Under the pieces are notes generated by a model, which ran no database searches, had not been told where the DNA came from, and saw only the letters and a program-made list of their open reading frames with translations. Shown here in pieces: positions 1-17,300 of a stretch of 64,000 nt of DNA. Within the stretch, counting starts at the first letter, position 1, and each line of letters opens with the position of its first letter. Origin of the DNA: Bugula neritina (Eukaryota > Bryozoa > Gymnolaemata > Cheilostomatida > Bugulidae); assembly GCA_964035545.1 (NCBI GenBank), contig OZ037767.1:3232680-3296679 (forward strand). The letters are read 5' to 3'. Position numbers and translations under genes: made by a program.

Positions 1-611
1 TGTGAATCTAATTTTAAATAAGAACCAAGTTGCTTGCTTTAGTATTCTGAAATTCTGCTCACAATAATTTTAATTGCGGAAATTATAGTAAATTTGAAAT
101 CAATAACATTCAATACTGGTGCACCTGCGAGTGGATATGGCAAATTATACTTGTACACACACTTCTATTCAGCTCAGCTGTGTGTTGTTAACTCAATACA
201 AACCTGATTATAACCCTTGTCTTCATCATAGCATCTCTAGCTCCAGCATAGCCTTCCTTCCATTGCTCCAGCATAGCCTTCCTTCCATTGCTCCAGTGTA
301 GCCCTCCTTCCATTGCTCCAGTATAGCCCTCCTTCCATTGCTCCAGTGTACCTTTCCTTCGAACTAATATAAGAATAAATACTATACTCTCAAAAATATT
401 CTCTATATTTGCTTATTTAAGTTTTCACGTTCCTCATCTGCAATAATGTGCCAGATCTACAATAATATAACAAAGCGTGTAGACAAAGTTAAGTTTAAAA
501 AGCCGAAATATTTTAATAAAATACATGTTTTACTACTTTGTAGATTAAGTTTCTATGACCTACACAGTATACCTAAGGAGCTTAGACTTAGAGTTATTTA
601 CATTATTGTAG
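1..611. other. Intron or upstream sequence of the DUF455 gene, with a minisatellite
   Basis: No convincing exon was found. The stretch holds a 25-bp tandem repeat (about 241-360). The AT-rich remainder ends in a good splice acceptor (TTGTAG at 606-611) for the first visible exon of the next gene, so at least its right end is intron. The preceding DUF455 exons are probably left of the window. Confidence 0.5.
241..360. repeat. 25-bp minisatellite, about 4.8 copies
   Basis: The phrase CTCCAGYRTAGCCYTCCTTC recurs at 241, 266, 291, 316 and 341, an exact 25-base period with a few substitutions. It makes a short open frame on the plus strand that I regard as chance. Confidence 0.85.
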
Positions 612-2252
612 GGGGTTGGATGTGCAGCCCGTACAAATTGGTAAATTTGAGAGGCAAAACGACCAGGAAAGTCTGTCTATACTGCAAACAGTGTTCACGG
701 AGGAGATAACTCACGTGGCTGCCGGAATGAAATGGTTCAACTATATCTGCGAGCACTCGGAAACTAAATTGGTGCGTCATAAACCTTTAATCTCTCTATT
801 TGATCTCTCCATTTGACTCATATGTAGTACTGGCGTCTCACATGTTTTGTTGGATATGCTAAAGTTAGCCATTCTTTTTGTTACTCATTCCGGATTAAAA
901 TATCTTCCCTACAGTAACTAGCAAATTTCTTACCAGTTTTGGTTTATACTCTTCTCACAAAATAATACTAGGACCAACAGACAGACTGCTATTACATAAC
1001 ATATTTTCCACAAACTAATATTTGTAGGATCCTGTGAAGACCTTTCACGAGATTGTGAGAAAAAACTTCAGGTAAATTATACAGACTCATAGATTCTCCA
1101 AGTCATAAGTTTATATGGAACTAGTATTGTGTTATTACAGATAGGTGGTTTCATTACTAGTTAGTCCTAGAAACATTGCTATTATATGGTATGTGCAAAT
1201 AGCAAACATATTTCAAGTCTATCAGAGTTCAGTGCTGCTTGTATTTACTTTAGCTACTTATTGCATAGGTATGTCAACTGCTAAGACAGATTCTGTAACA
1301 TGAAATGACCAGATTTTTCTTAATAAATTCGTAATGGAAATGTAACTGATTTCTCTTTGGAAGATATTCAGATTTCTATATTATATTTTCATAGTGTATC
1401 TACTCTATGTTAGACAGAATGCTGAAAACTTGAATTTTTCAATAATGCAACAAGTTGCAGTTATGTATGGTCAAATAATATTATATATCAAAATTAAATG
1501 TTTACATTTTATTGAGTTTTAAATATTAAAATTTAAACTGATTTTAAATTATAAGCTTTTTATTTTCCAAAATAAAAAGGCGAATACATACAATTTTTAA
1601 TACAGACACCTCATAGGAGTCTTGTGGTTTTTTACTCTTACTCTGAACTTTTCTAACTACTTTCTTCTCGTCTCACTTTGATTGGTTGAAATGTTGGGCT
1701 TTGTTTCTTATCTGATATACACTGTGTCTGATCTGTGCCTCTGTAACTTTGTGTTTAGGGGGTACTTGAAGCCACCCTTTAATACCGAAGCAAGAAGCAA
1801 AGCAGGCATGACTCCAGAGGTGTGTATTAACATCATGTGTATCATTTTTGACTATAAGTGAGTGCAGGCATGATTGTGGGTATAATTATTGTGTGTCATA
1901 TGAAGGTAGCCTATGTAATACCCTCTGTGTAGTCCCTCTTTCCCTGAACATATGTGATATAGCTTAGGGTATGTTATGCTAAGATATGTAACATTAGCAT
2001 TATATTGTTGTACATGTGGTGCACTGTTATATTACATGTATATATATGGTACACCGTTATATTGCATATTATTGTATTATATTATATATATTATATTGCT
2101 GTGTATGCTGTTTATATGTTGTACTATGTTTTTCCAAATTAAATATAATTTACAATTCCATGTTTCAGTGGTATGAGCCGTTGACAAAGACTGGATCGGC
2201 TGCCAAGTCTGTGCAGGTGTCTGCAGGTGTTACAGTGCATCAAGGTAGCTAA
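612..2252 (+). CDS. DUF455 family ferritin-like protein, 3' four exons (5' truncated by window)
   Basis: Seen: exons 612-771, 1028-1071, 1759-1819 and 2169-2252 join in frame with GT-AG borders and end in TAA. The visible 115 or so residues run from GLDVQPVQIGKF through EEITHVAAGMKWF, the motif GYLKPPFNTEARSKAGMTPE and WYEPL. Known: the DUF455 (PF04305) family, related to ferritin-like di-iron proteins such as MiaE, has a GLDV start to its last helices, an E-x2-H metal-ligand motif (here EEITHV), and a conserved PPFN-EAR-AGM-WY C-terminal block. Inference: a ferritin-like helical protein, probably metal-binding and possibly oxidative; the substrate is unknown. The upstream exons with the other metal ligands are not in the window. 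The tail after WYEPL (about 22 residues) is not something I recognise as conserved. Confidence 0.9.
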
Positions 2253-2809
2253 ATACACAGGTAGAGAGAGCTCTTTCTATGTGTTTTTGTGCATTTTGGA
2301 AATTGAGAAGTGGAGTATTTTATTCTACTTGCCATACATATTGCAGTATATGCTATCTATGGTATATTATTTGTCATATGTGTTGCATTATATGCCATCT
2401 ATGTTATAGTGTATGTCATATATATAAAGTGCAACAGTTCATTAAAAAATGCAGAATACACTATAACTGCATACAGTATATAAAAGTAGTACTACTGGGG
2501 TACTGTAAGGGTACTGCTTAGGTGCCACTAGAGTACTGTTAGGGTACTGCAAGGGTACTACTAGGATACCATCACTACTAACCATTGCCAGTAGATGATA
2601 CTAGTTTATATCAATGTTAGTCATCAATAGCAGAATATCTAATGAATTTGTCTCTATTTAAAGGTTGTTTGTGTGTAATCAAGAAGCAGATGTGATATTC
2701 TACTAATTTGCTTGCATTATATTTGTGTGTTTATCCCCCACCTTAAACACTGTATCAGCGTGCACTTTGTATTGTGTGTTTTTGAATTTACTCTAAACAA
2801 CTGTTTTAG

Positions 2810-2890
2810 TTTTTATGCGTGGCATAATGACAACAGCATAGCTACATTGTTTACTCCTCAAACACCAAAGGGTTATCTTTACCGCCCCAA
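2810..2890 (+). other. Orphan exon-like segment
   Basis: A pyrimidine-rich acceptor (GTTTTAG, 2803-2809) is followed by a frame reading FYAWHNDNSIATLFTPQTPK and then GYLYRP, up to a consensus donor (GTATGT, 2891). Amino-acid use looks more protein-like than the surrounding frames. No upstream or downstream exon could be linked to it, and I do not recognise the peptide. It could be an exon of an unseen gene or a chance frame. Confidence 0.25.
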
Positions 2891-4074
2891 GTATGTGTTG
2901 TTTTAATGGTGGGAATACTTGGCTAAGCTGTTAGTCAAGCTTTTAGTACACTTGAAAGAGATTAGTATCAGTTGTGGGGGAGATTTTCTCACTTATGCAG
3001 ACAGTTTGCTGATGCAACTCTTATAGCATTGTCTCTTTCATTCTAAGCTTTTATGTCTTACGCTGGAAGGCTTATATGAAACTCTTAATGGCCTTCTGCT
3101 CCGTAGTTTATTCTGTTTTCTTCCTGCAAACTTCAAAACCTCAAAAAAGTTTGTTGAAATTTTTGAATAAAATATCAATTAATAAGGTAATTTATAATCA
3201 GTTTGTGTCATGTTGTCATTGTTTATTAAAGCACTGTCTCTCTGATATTATTAGAAGTAGAAACATTCTAGTCTAATCTCTAGGTGACGTTCTGATCTAA
3301 AGTTGAGGGGAAAGTCTTGTCACAGTTATAAGTGTTTAAAATATGACAGTCTGTCACTGGAGTTGCCAATAGGACTTCAACTTCATAACTCATCCAGCAA
3401 TATGGCTATATAATATATAATATGGCTATATAGTGTAATATAATATGTTACCATAGTAGCGTCTTACATCTGGGAAAGATAGTTTGAAGCACTATTAATT
3501 CTACAATAGGAGATACTCTTTAGTTATGTTAGATGATTGGTTATGTAGTGCCAAGATTCAACCAATGTATTTTGATGTTTGTCTCTGTAAAAATAACGTT
3601 TCCATTTTCTTTCTTTATTTGCATATTTTTTGTAGTTCGACCTTTCCATTCTCTCAATAAATTGATCTCTACTACACCACAGCCCAGAGCGGTTCCAACA
3701 TACTGTAAACCTCCATGGAGAGGTCACTCTGTGAAGAAGTTGCTGAATCTAGTCAGATACACTTTTCATTGATGTCTTCAGTTACTATTGAATAGATCTC
3801 AACAGTAATTTGTACTTTCTATATTTTAGATATTATGGTTGATAAGCTTATAATATTTTGAATTTAATGTAAACATTGTATATATTATTTGCTTTTACGA
3901 TATTTTGAATTTTTTTATAAACAATAAATAAAGAATTCATTTCAGAGTCGGTGGTTAATTTTATGCAAATAATATATGTGAAAATTTCACCTGGACTTTT
4001 TCTCCCCTCAAAAATATGATCTATCTTGCCGGAAAGTAAAAATATATCAATTAGCATTACGATGTAGTAGTGGG

Positions 4075-4330
4075 GCCCTAGCATACATAATATTACAGTA
4101 GTAGTGAAGCTCTAGCATACATATATATGATATATATATAATATTACAGTAGTAGTAGACCTATAGCATACATATATATGATATATATAATATTACAGTA
4201 GTAGAGCTATAGCATACATATATATGATATATATAATATTACAGTAGTAGTAGAGCTATAGCATACACATATATGATATATATATATATATAATATTACA
4301 GTAGTAGTAGAGCTATAGTATACACATATG
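4075..4330. repeat. AT-rich tandem repeat, unit about 55-60 bp
   Basis: Each unit contains ATAGCATACATATATATGAT followed by a TATA run, AATATTACAGTAGTAG and AGCTATAGC. About five diverged copies, differing mainly in the length of the inner TA run and the GTA triplet run. Confidence 0.85.
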
Positions 4331-7300
4331 TAATAGCACAGTAGCCGTAACAATTATGATTGTATTTCCTTTGAATGCTGGTCTTGTTGCAGCGTCTACA
4401 GACTAATTAGTTTTGTAATTTCTTTGCTATTGTAGCAATCAGTAAAGGTTGTTACGTTAGTAACTAAGATCTCCTGCCACTCGTTGTTACCCCTCTTTCA
4501 GCCTGTTTGTAAATTGCGTCCTAGGTTACATATACAAGCTCTAGGCTTGGCTTGCTCAGTTGTAATACATAATTGAGGTTAAATACCGTTACTTACCATT
4601 GTTTGTGAAAATTGCAATCAAAAACTCTTTTGTTCTCAGTTTAAATATCTAAATTTACTTTGAGTTAATCGACATAGATAATTTTTTTATCAAGAGCTGT
4701 TAATATTTCAATGACTCATAAGGAACTAGGTAATAAGAACAGCTAGTAAATATTAATTTAGTGACAACATTCTAGATTTGAGGTGTTAAAGCTTTGCAGT
4801 TGAAATATGAAACATATAGATAATGCTTGGGTGAGCCATTTGCAATCTGAATACTAAGTTGAAAGATTAGTTAACATAAAAGCTGGCTTCAACAACAATA
4901 ATGTAGAGGTGTGAGTTTAAGCTTATGTACTTTTAAATTTTATGAAATGTAAGTTTCCTCTAATGCGAAGGTGTGGGTCATATTGTACTCCGTTCTATGG
5001 TGACGGTGGGACCAACCCTAAGACAGCTGCTGACAGGTTTCATAATACATCTTGTATTAATAACGATTTCATTCTTAGACATACAAGGAGCAGTTACTAT
5101 CTCAATAAAACTCATGTTTAATCAAAAAAGCATTTGTGATAAAAGGATGCTAATAATCAAATATATTATATCTAATGAAACTGGGCTACTTTGATTGAAT
5201 AATACAACTTATTTGATATTTGTACACTCATGCAGCTTGTTATCTTACAGCTTTTCCTTTACTTAATAAAATACTATCTGGAAGTCCAGTGAACTGTATA
5301 GTCTGAGAATTTATAAAATTGTCATGAAATGTCGTGTCTAATTAGAAGCTCTGTTGAAGAAACTACACGGATTTTAGTTGCGTAACCGGCTGACATATCC
5401 AAGTATATTACAACAGCTCTTAATTTATTTGAAACTCCATCTCCTATGTAATTGCTGAATATTCCAGGTTCTGTATATGTTTACTATAAGCATAGCATAG
5501 AATTTAGTTTGTGAGGCGCTAAAATTGCTGATACTTATAATGATGACATTGATTAGCGAATGACATTTTTAGCAAGCTGTAATATGTCATATTATAATGT
5601 GTTATAATTGTGTGCTCAGTTTATAAGAAAAATAATTCATAGAAATCTAATTAATCAACCCAACTCTTGATTGGGCTAAAATGATTGTCACCTCTTTCCG
5701 CCTGTTGCTCGACCTGCCAAGTTTCTGTCACCAAGGGTAACCAGGTCTTATGCTAAACCTCCTTATCACGTGTAAAAGTATACAGTGATCAGACTTGTCA
5801 TCTATTCTTCCTTCTTATACCACGCTAATGTACAAAGGTAGACCTTTGGTTGGCAAGTCTGTTTAGTGTATTCACTCCTAGCGTATTGCTTGGCAATATT
5901 GAATCAAGCTTAGAAAATCTAATTTAAATTTGTGAAATGGCATTTGTTTGATCATCATATTTCAATGACGGCCAAGACAAAAGATTAGCTACAGCATAGA
6001 TTTCCATGATATATAAAGTATAGGTTATATGGAAGTTTCTATCATTTATCACTAACCAATCAACTTGGGGACACCCGGTATAATTCTCTCCACACCTGGT
6101 AGGTTCTTTATTATATTAATTAATCCGTTTATACATTACACTTTCTTGCAAATATATATTTGTATAATGAATATCTGTTTAAATATTATATGGTTACATG
6201 CAATACATCAAAAGCATAGACAAAATATATCTTAGTGTAATCAATTGCACAGTTACTATCATAGCACGATCTATAAACAGTAGTTTTTCAACTTGAATTC
6301 TCAAAATTAAAGCAATGCACTATGTGACAGTATGTTTAGTGAGTGAATTTTCAAACTACTTAACTCTTAACCCAGTACTGTTGCATATCTATAACTGGTG
6401 CTCAATATATGTTACAGTGACCCTATATAGCTATGCTGTATAATATATATGATATGGTAAAACTATGCAAAGCTATAATTTTATAAAATGTATTATATTT
6501 TTAGTTGCTATTTTAGAGCATAGTTATATGATACATGTCTCAAGTTAGATACAATATGTAGATTTATACAAGACTTTTGTAGCATTAAAATAGCAATATT
6601 TTGTAAGAATTGTTAAATTCCATATATAAAGTTATACAAGTTATAAGTAAAGCAGCCTACCTCAATTTGAAACTTTATTTACAGATTTGCTACTTACTAT
6701 CTTTTCACTCTGTATAAACCATATTATATTCTTCGGGCTAGATTATAACCAAAGCTGTAGTATCATTACTCTATACAAAATCTGAGATTGTAGGATTGTG
6801 GATGTATATTCATCTTAGTGATCTATTATACTGTGAAAGTATTAACCTATTATACTTGGTTTATATCTACTTTACTCATTTTATCAAGATCAAAGCTAAT
6901 AAAGAGACTCAACTGTCTACGTATCTACATAGTAGAAGTTATAATTCACAGCCTAAGGTTAGCTGTGACTAGTTGCAACTTCCTGAGTTATTATGAGAAA
7001 TTGCACCCAGTCCCGGCCTGCCTTTTAGCATCAGTTCTCTTCTAAGAATAGCCTGTAATCTGCAGCATAACACTTCAGCTGTAAGAAACCCAATTGCTGA
7101 AAACCCTTCCTTAAGAGGGTATACTAAGGAAATGTGTACTAAGAAGCCTATACAAATGGTGAGTGACTATTTTAAACCTGTATTCATTAGCAACTTCAGG
7201 AGTTTAATAAAAACTCAGGCCGAAAACTATTATTTTATGTTATCAATAAATTTATGCTCTAAAAATGTTACAAGATTTACACAAGTATATCTTTTGCTTT

Positions 7301-9570
7301 TGAATTTTTAACAATTTTTCTTAACTTCGAAAAGATGAAGAGGTTTTGATTAACCAAGTTTTTATTTTGCAGAATTGTGGTTTTTAATTAATAAATTTTG
7401 CTTTTGTGATAAAACAAAGCATCTCTTTCTGAAATTTCTTTATTCCGGCTTTGAATTTTTTTCTCTAACATACAGTATGAGATTCCCACTTACTTGATTT
7501 AATTAAGTGATTTGTGGCTTCAAAAAATATTGAAGTTCACAAAGTTCCAGCAGCTGATCCCTTTGTATATTTACACTGGATTTTGTTATCAATTTCATAG
7601 ATTTCTACAAATAATATATGATATAAACACCCTTTGCATAATGTTGTACTTCTCCAAACCCCAATCATTCCTTTACTTTTCAAAGACTTTTTGGAATCTG
7701 ATGTAAATACAGACATACGTTAGAACTTGTCCCAGTCATTAGTCAAGGTTGTATACTTCACATCTACATCCAAATGCTTCCATTTAACTTTCTGTTTTGT
7801 GACAGAGAGGTAGTGAGAGGTTTGGGAGCATAGCATCAAAGAGACCAGGTGAATAGTCATGTTTTATCTGAACAAATTGGAAAAGTATCTCAACATAGGA
7901 CTCCAAAATGAAAAAATATCATAAAACATGTTATGGCAAGTGGAAATAGATCTCGACTAATGCCCATTCATATATATATATATATCTGGCAGTTGCATCT
8001 CATATGACTTTGGTTTGTTCATTATTGCAATTTTAAGTTCCCTATCTACTATATAACGTTGATATTTCTTTTAGCTATCAAGCAAGCTTACAGTCCATAA
8101 GACTGCAAAAAACTTATAAATATAACACAGCTCAGTAAAAAGCAACATAATTGAATTTGTATACTATTGTACTTATACATAATACCATTTTGTCATATGA
8201 ATACTTATAACAATTGGATTCCCAGTCATGCATAGCTAGCATATAGTCTTGAGCTACTCCATTTTAGTTCTTTTTTGTTATTAATAAATACGTTGTATAT
8301 ATGCCACAAAGCATAAACCTGCAAATGTGTACAAGCAGTTGGGTAGAGTTTCTAAAATTTATACTTCCGAACTATATTCCTTTAGACTATGTTTTCAACT
8401 TGTGCTAAAGGGGACTATTGCATCATCTCTCGTAGACAGCTTAGATACCAGTTTTATAGAACTTGAGGCTATACATTTGATAAAGTTGCTGTGTTCAGCT
8501 GAATGTTATTTACCTTATCACTGATTGCTAATCTACAGCTAGTGTTGGACATGTACTAGATTTAAAATTAAACCAGCTAAGTAGTTTACCTGTAACCTAG
8601 CAACCGCACAATGGTTGACATTTGAAACGCTGGCTTGGTTAAACTTGTATCGGCATTTAGCATCATTATGCTCTAAGCTTTATATAAATAATATACAACT
8701 TTTCAAACTATGTTGACGTCCGATTTCTACATTGAAGTCACCACCCCTTGTTTTCTTTGACTAGCAAGTTTAGTGTTCAATGCATTTTACTCCATGATTA
8801 ACTGCATGACCATTCACTCTGTTTGGTTACGAAACTAAAGACTCCAACAGCTCAGATAACTATAGCTACTAATATAATACATGAATCAGTGTTGGTAGCC
8901 TAATAAAATCATGCAAAATCATTATAGAATATGAATAGTATTTATAAAATATAACCAGGAGTTGGTAAGAAACAATTTTATCTCAAAAATTTTAATAATT
9001 GTTGATTATTTTTATTTGAAGTGTATGAACGTTATTTCTCCAATAAAAGACAACTAGCTTTAAATTAGTTTTAAAAGTTTATATAATAAAACTGCATCTG
9101 GCATTTAAAGTGTGCATGCTGATACACTTATAATCATCCTATTCAGTCACCCACTTTTAATATTTAATTCTACACCAATATTTATTGTTAAATTCTGTAA
9201 GTAACATTAAGTTGTTGTATTTTAATGAGAGGTTATGTCGTGTTATGCTGTCATTTAAAAGTGAACATAGCAAAAATTTCTCAGGAACATATTATTAGCT
9301 ATGAAGAAATTTTAGTTTGACAGTTCAACTATAGTGATGTATTTAATGAACTGATACAGGTTATTCAGGTTCTGTTATCATAATGAACAGTAAGATGATT
9401 ATATTACCTAGTAAATTGATAATAAGCATGCAGGATAAAAAGGAAGGACAACCGCAATGGATAATCATCACTTACTCTATAGCATTGACGTCAGTTTATA
9501 TATATATATATATATATCAAGTAAAGCCACACAGATGTAGAAAAGAGCTAACAAAACATATATGAAATAT

Positions 9571-9576
9571 TTTATT
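9571..9576 (-). terminator. Candidate poly(A) signal of GPCR gene A
   Basis: TTTATT on the plus strand reads AATAAA on the minus strand, about 220 bases beyond the stop codon of GPCR gene A. Confidence 0.4.
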
Positions 9577-9796
9577 CGTGTCAACAACATTTCTTTGTTA
9601 TGTGTACAATAATTATAATTACAATATTTTTATCAAGAATAAATTGAAATATTTAAGTTGGTTGTTTAAAAACAAGTAAAATTTTTTTATAAAAAAAATA
9701 TAAATCACTTTTCTTAGTCTTGTATGAGGAAGACAACTCCTTCATGTTTTAGATACCATAAACAAAATATTCAACTTATGATTTTATCATATTCAG

Positions 9797-13145
<3,349 letters not shown>

Positions 13146-14311
13146 GTTAGACCTGTCACTAATACCAATCAGTGAAAACGACCATCATATTCTTTTAAAG
13201 AAAGCAATGCCTAATGTTACTGTAAATTTAATTTTGCCTAGTTTTATCTTATCAGCATTGTTGTTTGATAGTCGTGACATTTTCTATCAGGTAGAGATTG
13301 ATATTTACTCTATATTAAACACTTAGGATCATGGTTGTAGGTTGTAATGCTATTGATAAAGCAATATTAAAATAGCATCTGGTGTATATACATGTACTTG
13401 TACCAGCTGAATCTTGTTACAGTTATTGCAGTACTACTGTAGGCTTGTGCGCAGGAGTTATCTTATCATTGTGTAAACTAAGAACGAGTAGCCAGGTGGA
13501 AACTCACTCAATATGTGCAAGGTTGGCCTTCACTATGATATTGCATATTGCACTATATTATATTATACTGTATTATATTATAGCATGTTATGTTATATTA
13601 TATTGTATTATACTATATTTTAGTATGTTGTATTTTATTATATTTTATTTTATTCTCTTCTATTATATTATTATGTTTTATTAAATTTTGTATATTATAC
13701 TATATTGTGCTATGCTATGTTATGTTATATTACATTGTATTACATTTTAAAAAAAGACATGTTTTAAATCACAGCTTTGTTATCACTGTCAGTTATTATT
13801 CACATTATAAAAAAATAGGACAACTTCAAGTTTTATATACTCAGTTAAACTTTGTATATTTTCCATTGTGAGAAAATATATTTTTAATACCGATTGTCAT
13901 ATATTATGTTTGTATGTTGCGGTTTCCTAAATTATTTTCAAGTTACCATGATCGTAAGATAATACAACAGCATTAGGTTAAGCAAACTTGACTCATGGTT
14001 AAAAAATATCAGGGAGGGATAACTGGTACAAAATGTTTATAAAGCTGCATAAGTTTGCCTAGAGTTATATGGAGTTATGCCCTCTGTTAATGTTAAAAAC
14101 ATATATTTATAATTCTTAATAACATATATTTTTAAATTCAATAAGACAAGTTAAAAATGTAAAAAGAGTAAAAAATTTAATATTGTTTCAGAAAGTTAAT
14201 TTATAATATATACATTATTTGATATCCTGAACTATAATGAGACAAGAAATGACAACTCCATACTACAACACTCGTACAACAAGCATTCCTTATATAAAAT
14301 TTAATATAAAT
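13146..14311. other. Spacer between the two GPCR genes
   Basis: It holds the 5' flank of gene A and the 3' flank of gene B. A TATTATATTATA-type low-complexity tract lies at about 13545-13740. No exon was recognised. Any promoter of gene A should lie here, but I see no confident core element. Confidence 0.55.
13545..13740. repeat. TTATA/TATTA low-complexity tract
   Basis: Degenerate repeats of TATTATATTATACTGTATTA type produce several hydrophobic-looking open frames (rich in I, Y, L, F) that are artefacts of the repeat. Confidence 0.8.
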
Positions 14312-17300
14312 CTAAAAAGTGTATTTATCTGAAACTTTACAACAGCATCTTTTAAAAAATCTTTTGTAAGCTTTTCTATGAGTACTGTTCATAACAGCAT
14401 ACAGGAGCACATTGAAAGCTGAGTTTAAATAGAGGAATGTAACATAGATATGATAACTCCTAGCTGGTTGTGTATTCTGAATATCCACAGCAAATTGCAA
14501 CACAATGGGAGTCCAGCAAGCTATCAAAACCATGTATATTGTGATCATGTTTGCCACTGCCAAACACCGCTTGCGCCATTGCGGTCTCCTCAACTTCAAC
14601 TTTAGAGACTTGTACGGAAGAGGAATGCATGAGGATCGTCTTCTCCTATTTGCAGCATAAGATTCCAAATCTGTAAAATAATTATTTCTAAATGAAAGTT
14701 GCTAAAATGTGTTTGGGATTTTATATGAAATTAGTTTGAATACAACTGCTGTTGAAATGTTAACATATAATATTTCATCGATTTCCATCTAACTTTATCT
14801 CAATTCTTATAAAATTAATCTGAGTTTGATATTTTCTAAATCAAGTTTATTGAAGCTGTTCTCAATTCAGAGAGGTTTTATTGCTGTGTTCAAGAATAGT
14901 AAATTGCTCTTTAAAATAAAATATTAAAATTATAGCCATTATAATGATTAACATTTTAGTTTGATCAGCACCATATTCCAGGTGTGTTGTGAAGTATGAT
15001 CTTGTATTTCATTCTCATTATCTGAAACCATCTGCAAGGTTTGCGTTTGATTAAAGAGTTTATGACTTTTTAAAAGCACTTCAACAGCGTTATCTGTTCA
15101 AATCATTGATTTATCCCCCAGGTCACTTTAACTATAATAATATAGTATTTCTGGGAACAATTATATGCTTGTATGTGTAGTGCCACGTGTTATACTATAA
15201 TACAGTAACACATTTATTATATTATGCGTGTTTTATGTTTCAAAAGTATATAGGAATATGTATATAATGTGTGAAGTTACATAGTTGTCTCTATAGTTGA
15301 TTATGTTGGAAGTTCTTTACTTACTCAAGATTTTGTCGTACCACAATAAAGTTTGGGACTTGCTGAATCTGTTTTGTCAGTAAACTTTCTCATTAACAAA
15401 AACAAATTAATATTTTATAATAAAGATAACAAATACTTTAATTGCACTTAGGCGTGACATCTTTGTTTTCTTGGATATTGCAGTTTTTTCACCTACAGGG
15501 TACAAGGCCCTCTGTTAATTTGTAACTTTAACAAATTTCTAAGGAGATAAGAAATCTCTCAACTTACCATTGTCATCCATTGTCAACTGAGAGTTCAGAG
15601 ATGGTCTTTCCTTTGTCTTCAGTGCGATATACTCTTCTAGTTTAGTTGGTATTACATCTTTAGCCTTCGAAGATTCTAGAACATTCACAAGTGATACAAA
15701 CATCAGAAGTATTACTGATTATATTGTGGCATATTGGAGAGTAACTATCATCAGCCTCTGAATATCTTCCAGTAGTTCTTTTGAGCAGCAAAATTTGTCA
15801 ATCAAATGTTTTATCTTCTTTAATTATATGTTTTTTTCTACTTTACTATACGGAATATAGGAAGAAAGCAAGTACATTTTAAATTTCTGCTACAAGGCCA
15901 ATTTAGTTAAATTATATTATGTATGCTTTATGAAAAAAGATAAAACAGTGAATGATTTTGGTTGGTTTGTTAAATATCAAAGAAAAATTGCTATTAAGCG
16001 TAGAGAAACAGCAAAAGAAAATCTCTTTTGTATGAAACCAATAACTGCTCACCTTGACTGTCATAAAACAGTTAAAAACAGAAAGAGCTGCTGTACTATT
16101 ATTATTGCTTTTGTAATATTTGAAGTTTAAAGCAGGTCACATTTAGTTTGCAAAAAATGCTTGTTAACAGAAAATGTGATAAAAATCCCTTGCAGGGCAG
16201 AAACTGGTGTTAGACTTAAATTGTATATGTATATGGCTAAATGTGTTTCCATGCAAAAGGCAAGTATATAAAATTCTGTAACAAACAAACCTCCATGATT
16301 TAGAGATATTCTACGGAGAGCAGCCATATGTTCGGCTGTTGGTAGACCATCTTCGCTCTCATCCTCACTGTCAAACTCACACCCCAGATCGTCATCTTCT
16401 TCAGTTAAATGCTCAAAGTTGATATCCGACAAGTCCACCACTACTCCGCTGTCTGTCTGTTCCTCCAATCTTGTCGAGATCTCCGAGAATGCCCTTGACC
16501 TCAGGGTGTCTCTCCTTTTTATTTTTCTACGTACTTTTACTAGTTTATAGATAATGTTGATGTAACAGAATCCGATGCAAATGCTTTGAGGGATAAAAAG
16601 AAGGATTGTCAAAAACACGCTGAAATAGATGTAGTTGGCGTAGCAGTAGGAAAGAAACAAGCAGGTGCCAAACTTCTCATTGAATCCATACTGGCCAAAT
16701 CCTGCCTCTGGTGGAATAACTATGATCAGCAATAGCCACACCCAGGACTACAAAAGAGGGGACAAATCTATTGTAATTTGAAAAGAATTCAGGTGGACTA
16801 TTGGAATCCAATAAAGTACATATATCACAACTGCAGAAATAAATTTTTTAGCTTTAGTATATATAAATTTCATTGGCTTTTAATCTGTGACTTCTGTGAA
16901 ATATTAACAAAAATAAGATTAATTGGTCTTGGCATACAAGTCAATGAGATGACAACTAACATTTTTCCAAATGTTACATAGAAATAATTTCAGATAAAAA
17001 TATGGTGTGGACATTTAAGTGGTGCAACTGATTAAAAATGACCACGAGAAATGCATTCAGAATAGCATAGAAAAAACAAGCAGATAGAACGGGTGTTGAA
17101 GTGTAGCTAAGCGATGAACAAATAATATAGTGAGTAGATGAATTGTAGCATTATTAAAAAAATAATCTAAAAGTTGAATGTCTCAGACTATAAATGAATA
17201 ATGGTATATTAGGGTCCTACCCTATGCATGTTGTAGAATAATTAGCAATGAGCATGTATGAATAGCAGTTGGAAAAATATTAGAGTTTAAAAATAGAGCT

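Larger units (their letters stand above)
2253..9570. other. Long intergenic spacer
   Basis: It contains the 3' UTR of the DUF455 gene and then about 7 kb of AT-rich DNA up to the 3' end of GPCR gene A. I see a tandem repeat at 4075-4330, an exon-like segment at 2810-2890, and scattered AT runs. The short open frames in it have no family resemblance and are AT-rich chance frames. Confidence 0.6.

Noticed and set aside
3524-3772. Overlapping open frames on both strands (plus strand ends LLNLVRYTFH)
   Set aside because: An acceptor precedes part of the plus frame, but its phase does not fit the orphan exon at 2810 and no family is recognisable on either strand.
13382-13871. Hydrophobic open frames resembling membrane proteins
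   Set aside because: They arise from TATTATA-type low-complexity DNA; no conserved residues or codon pattern.
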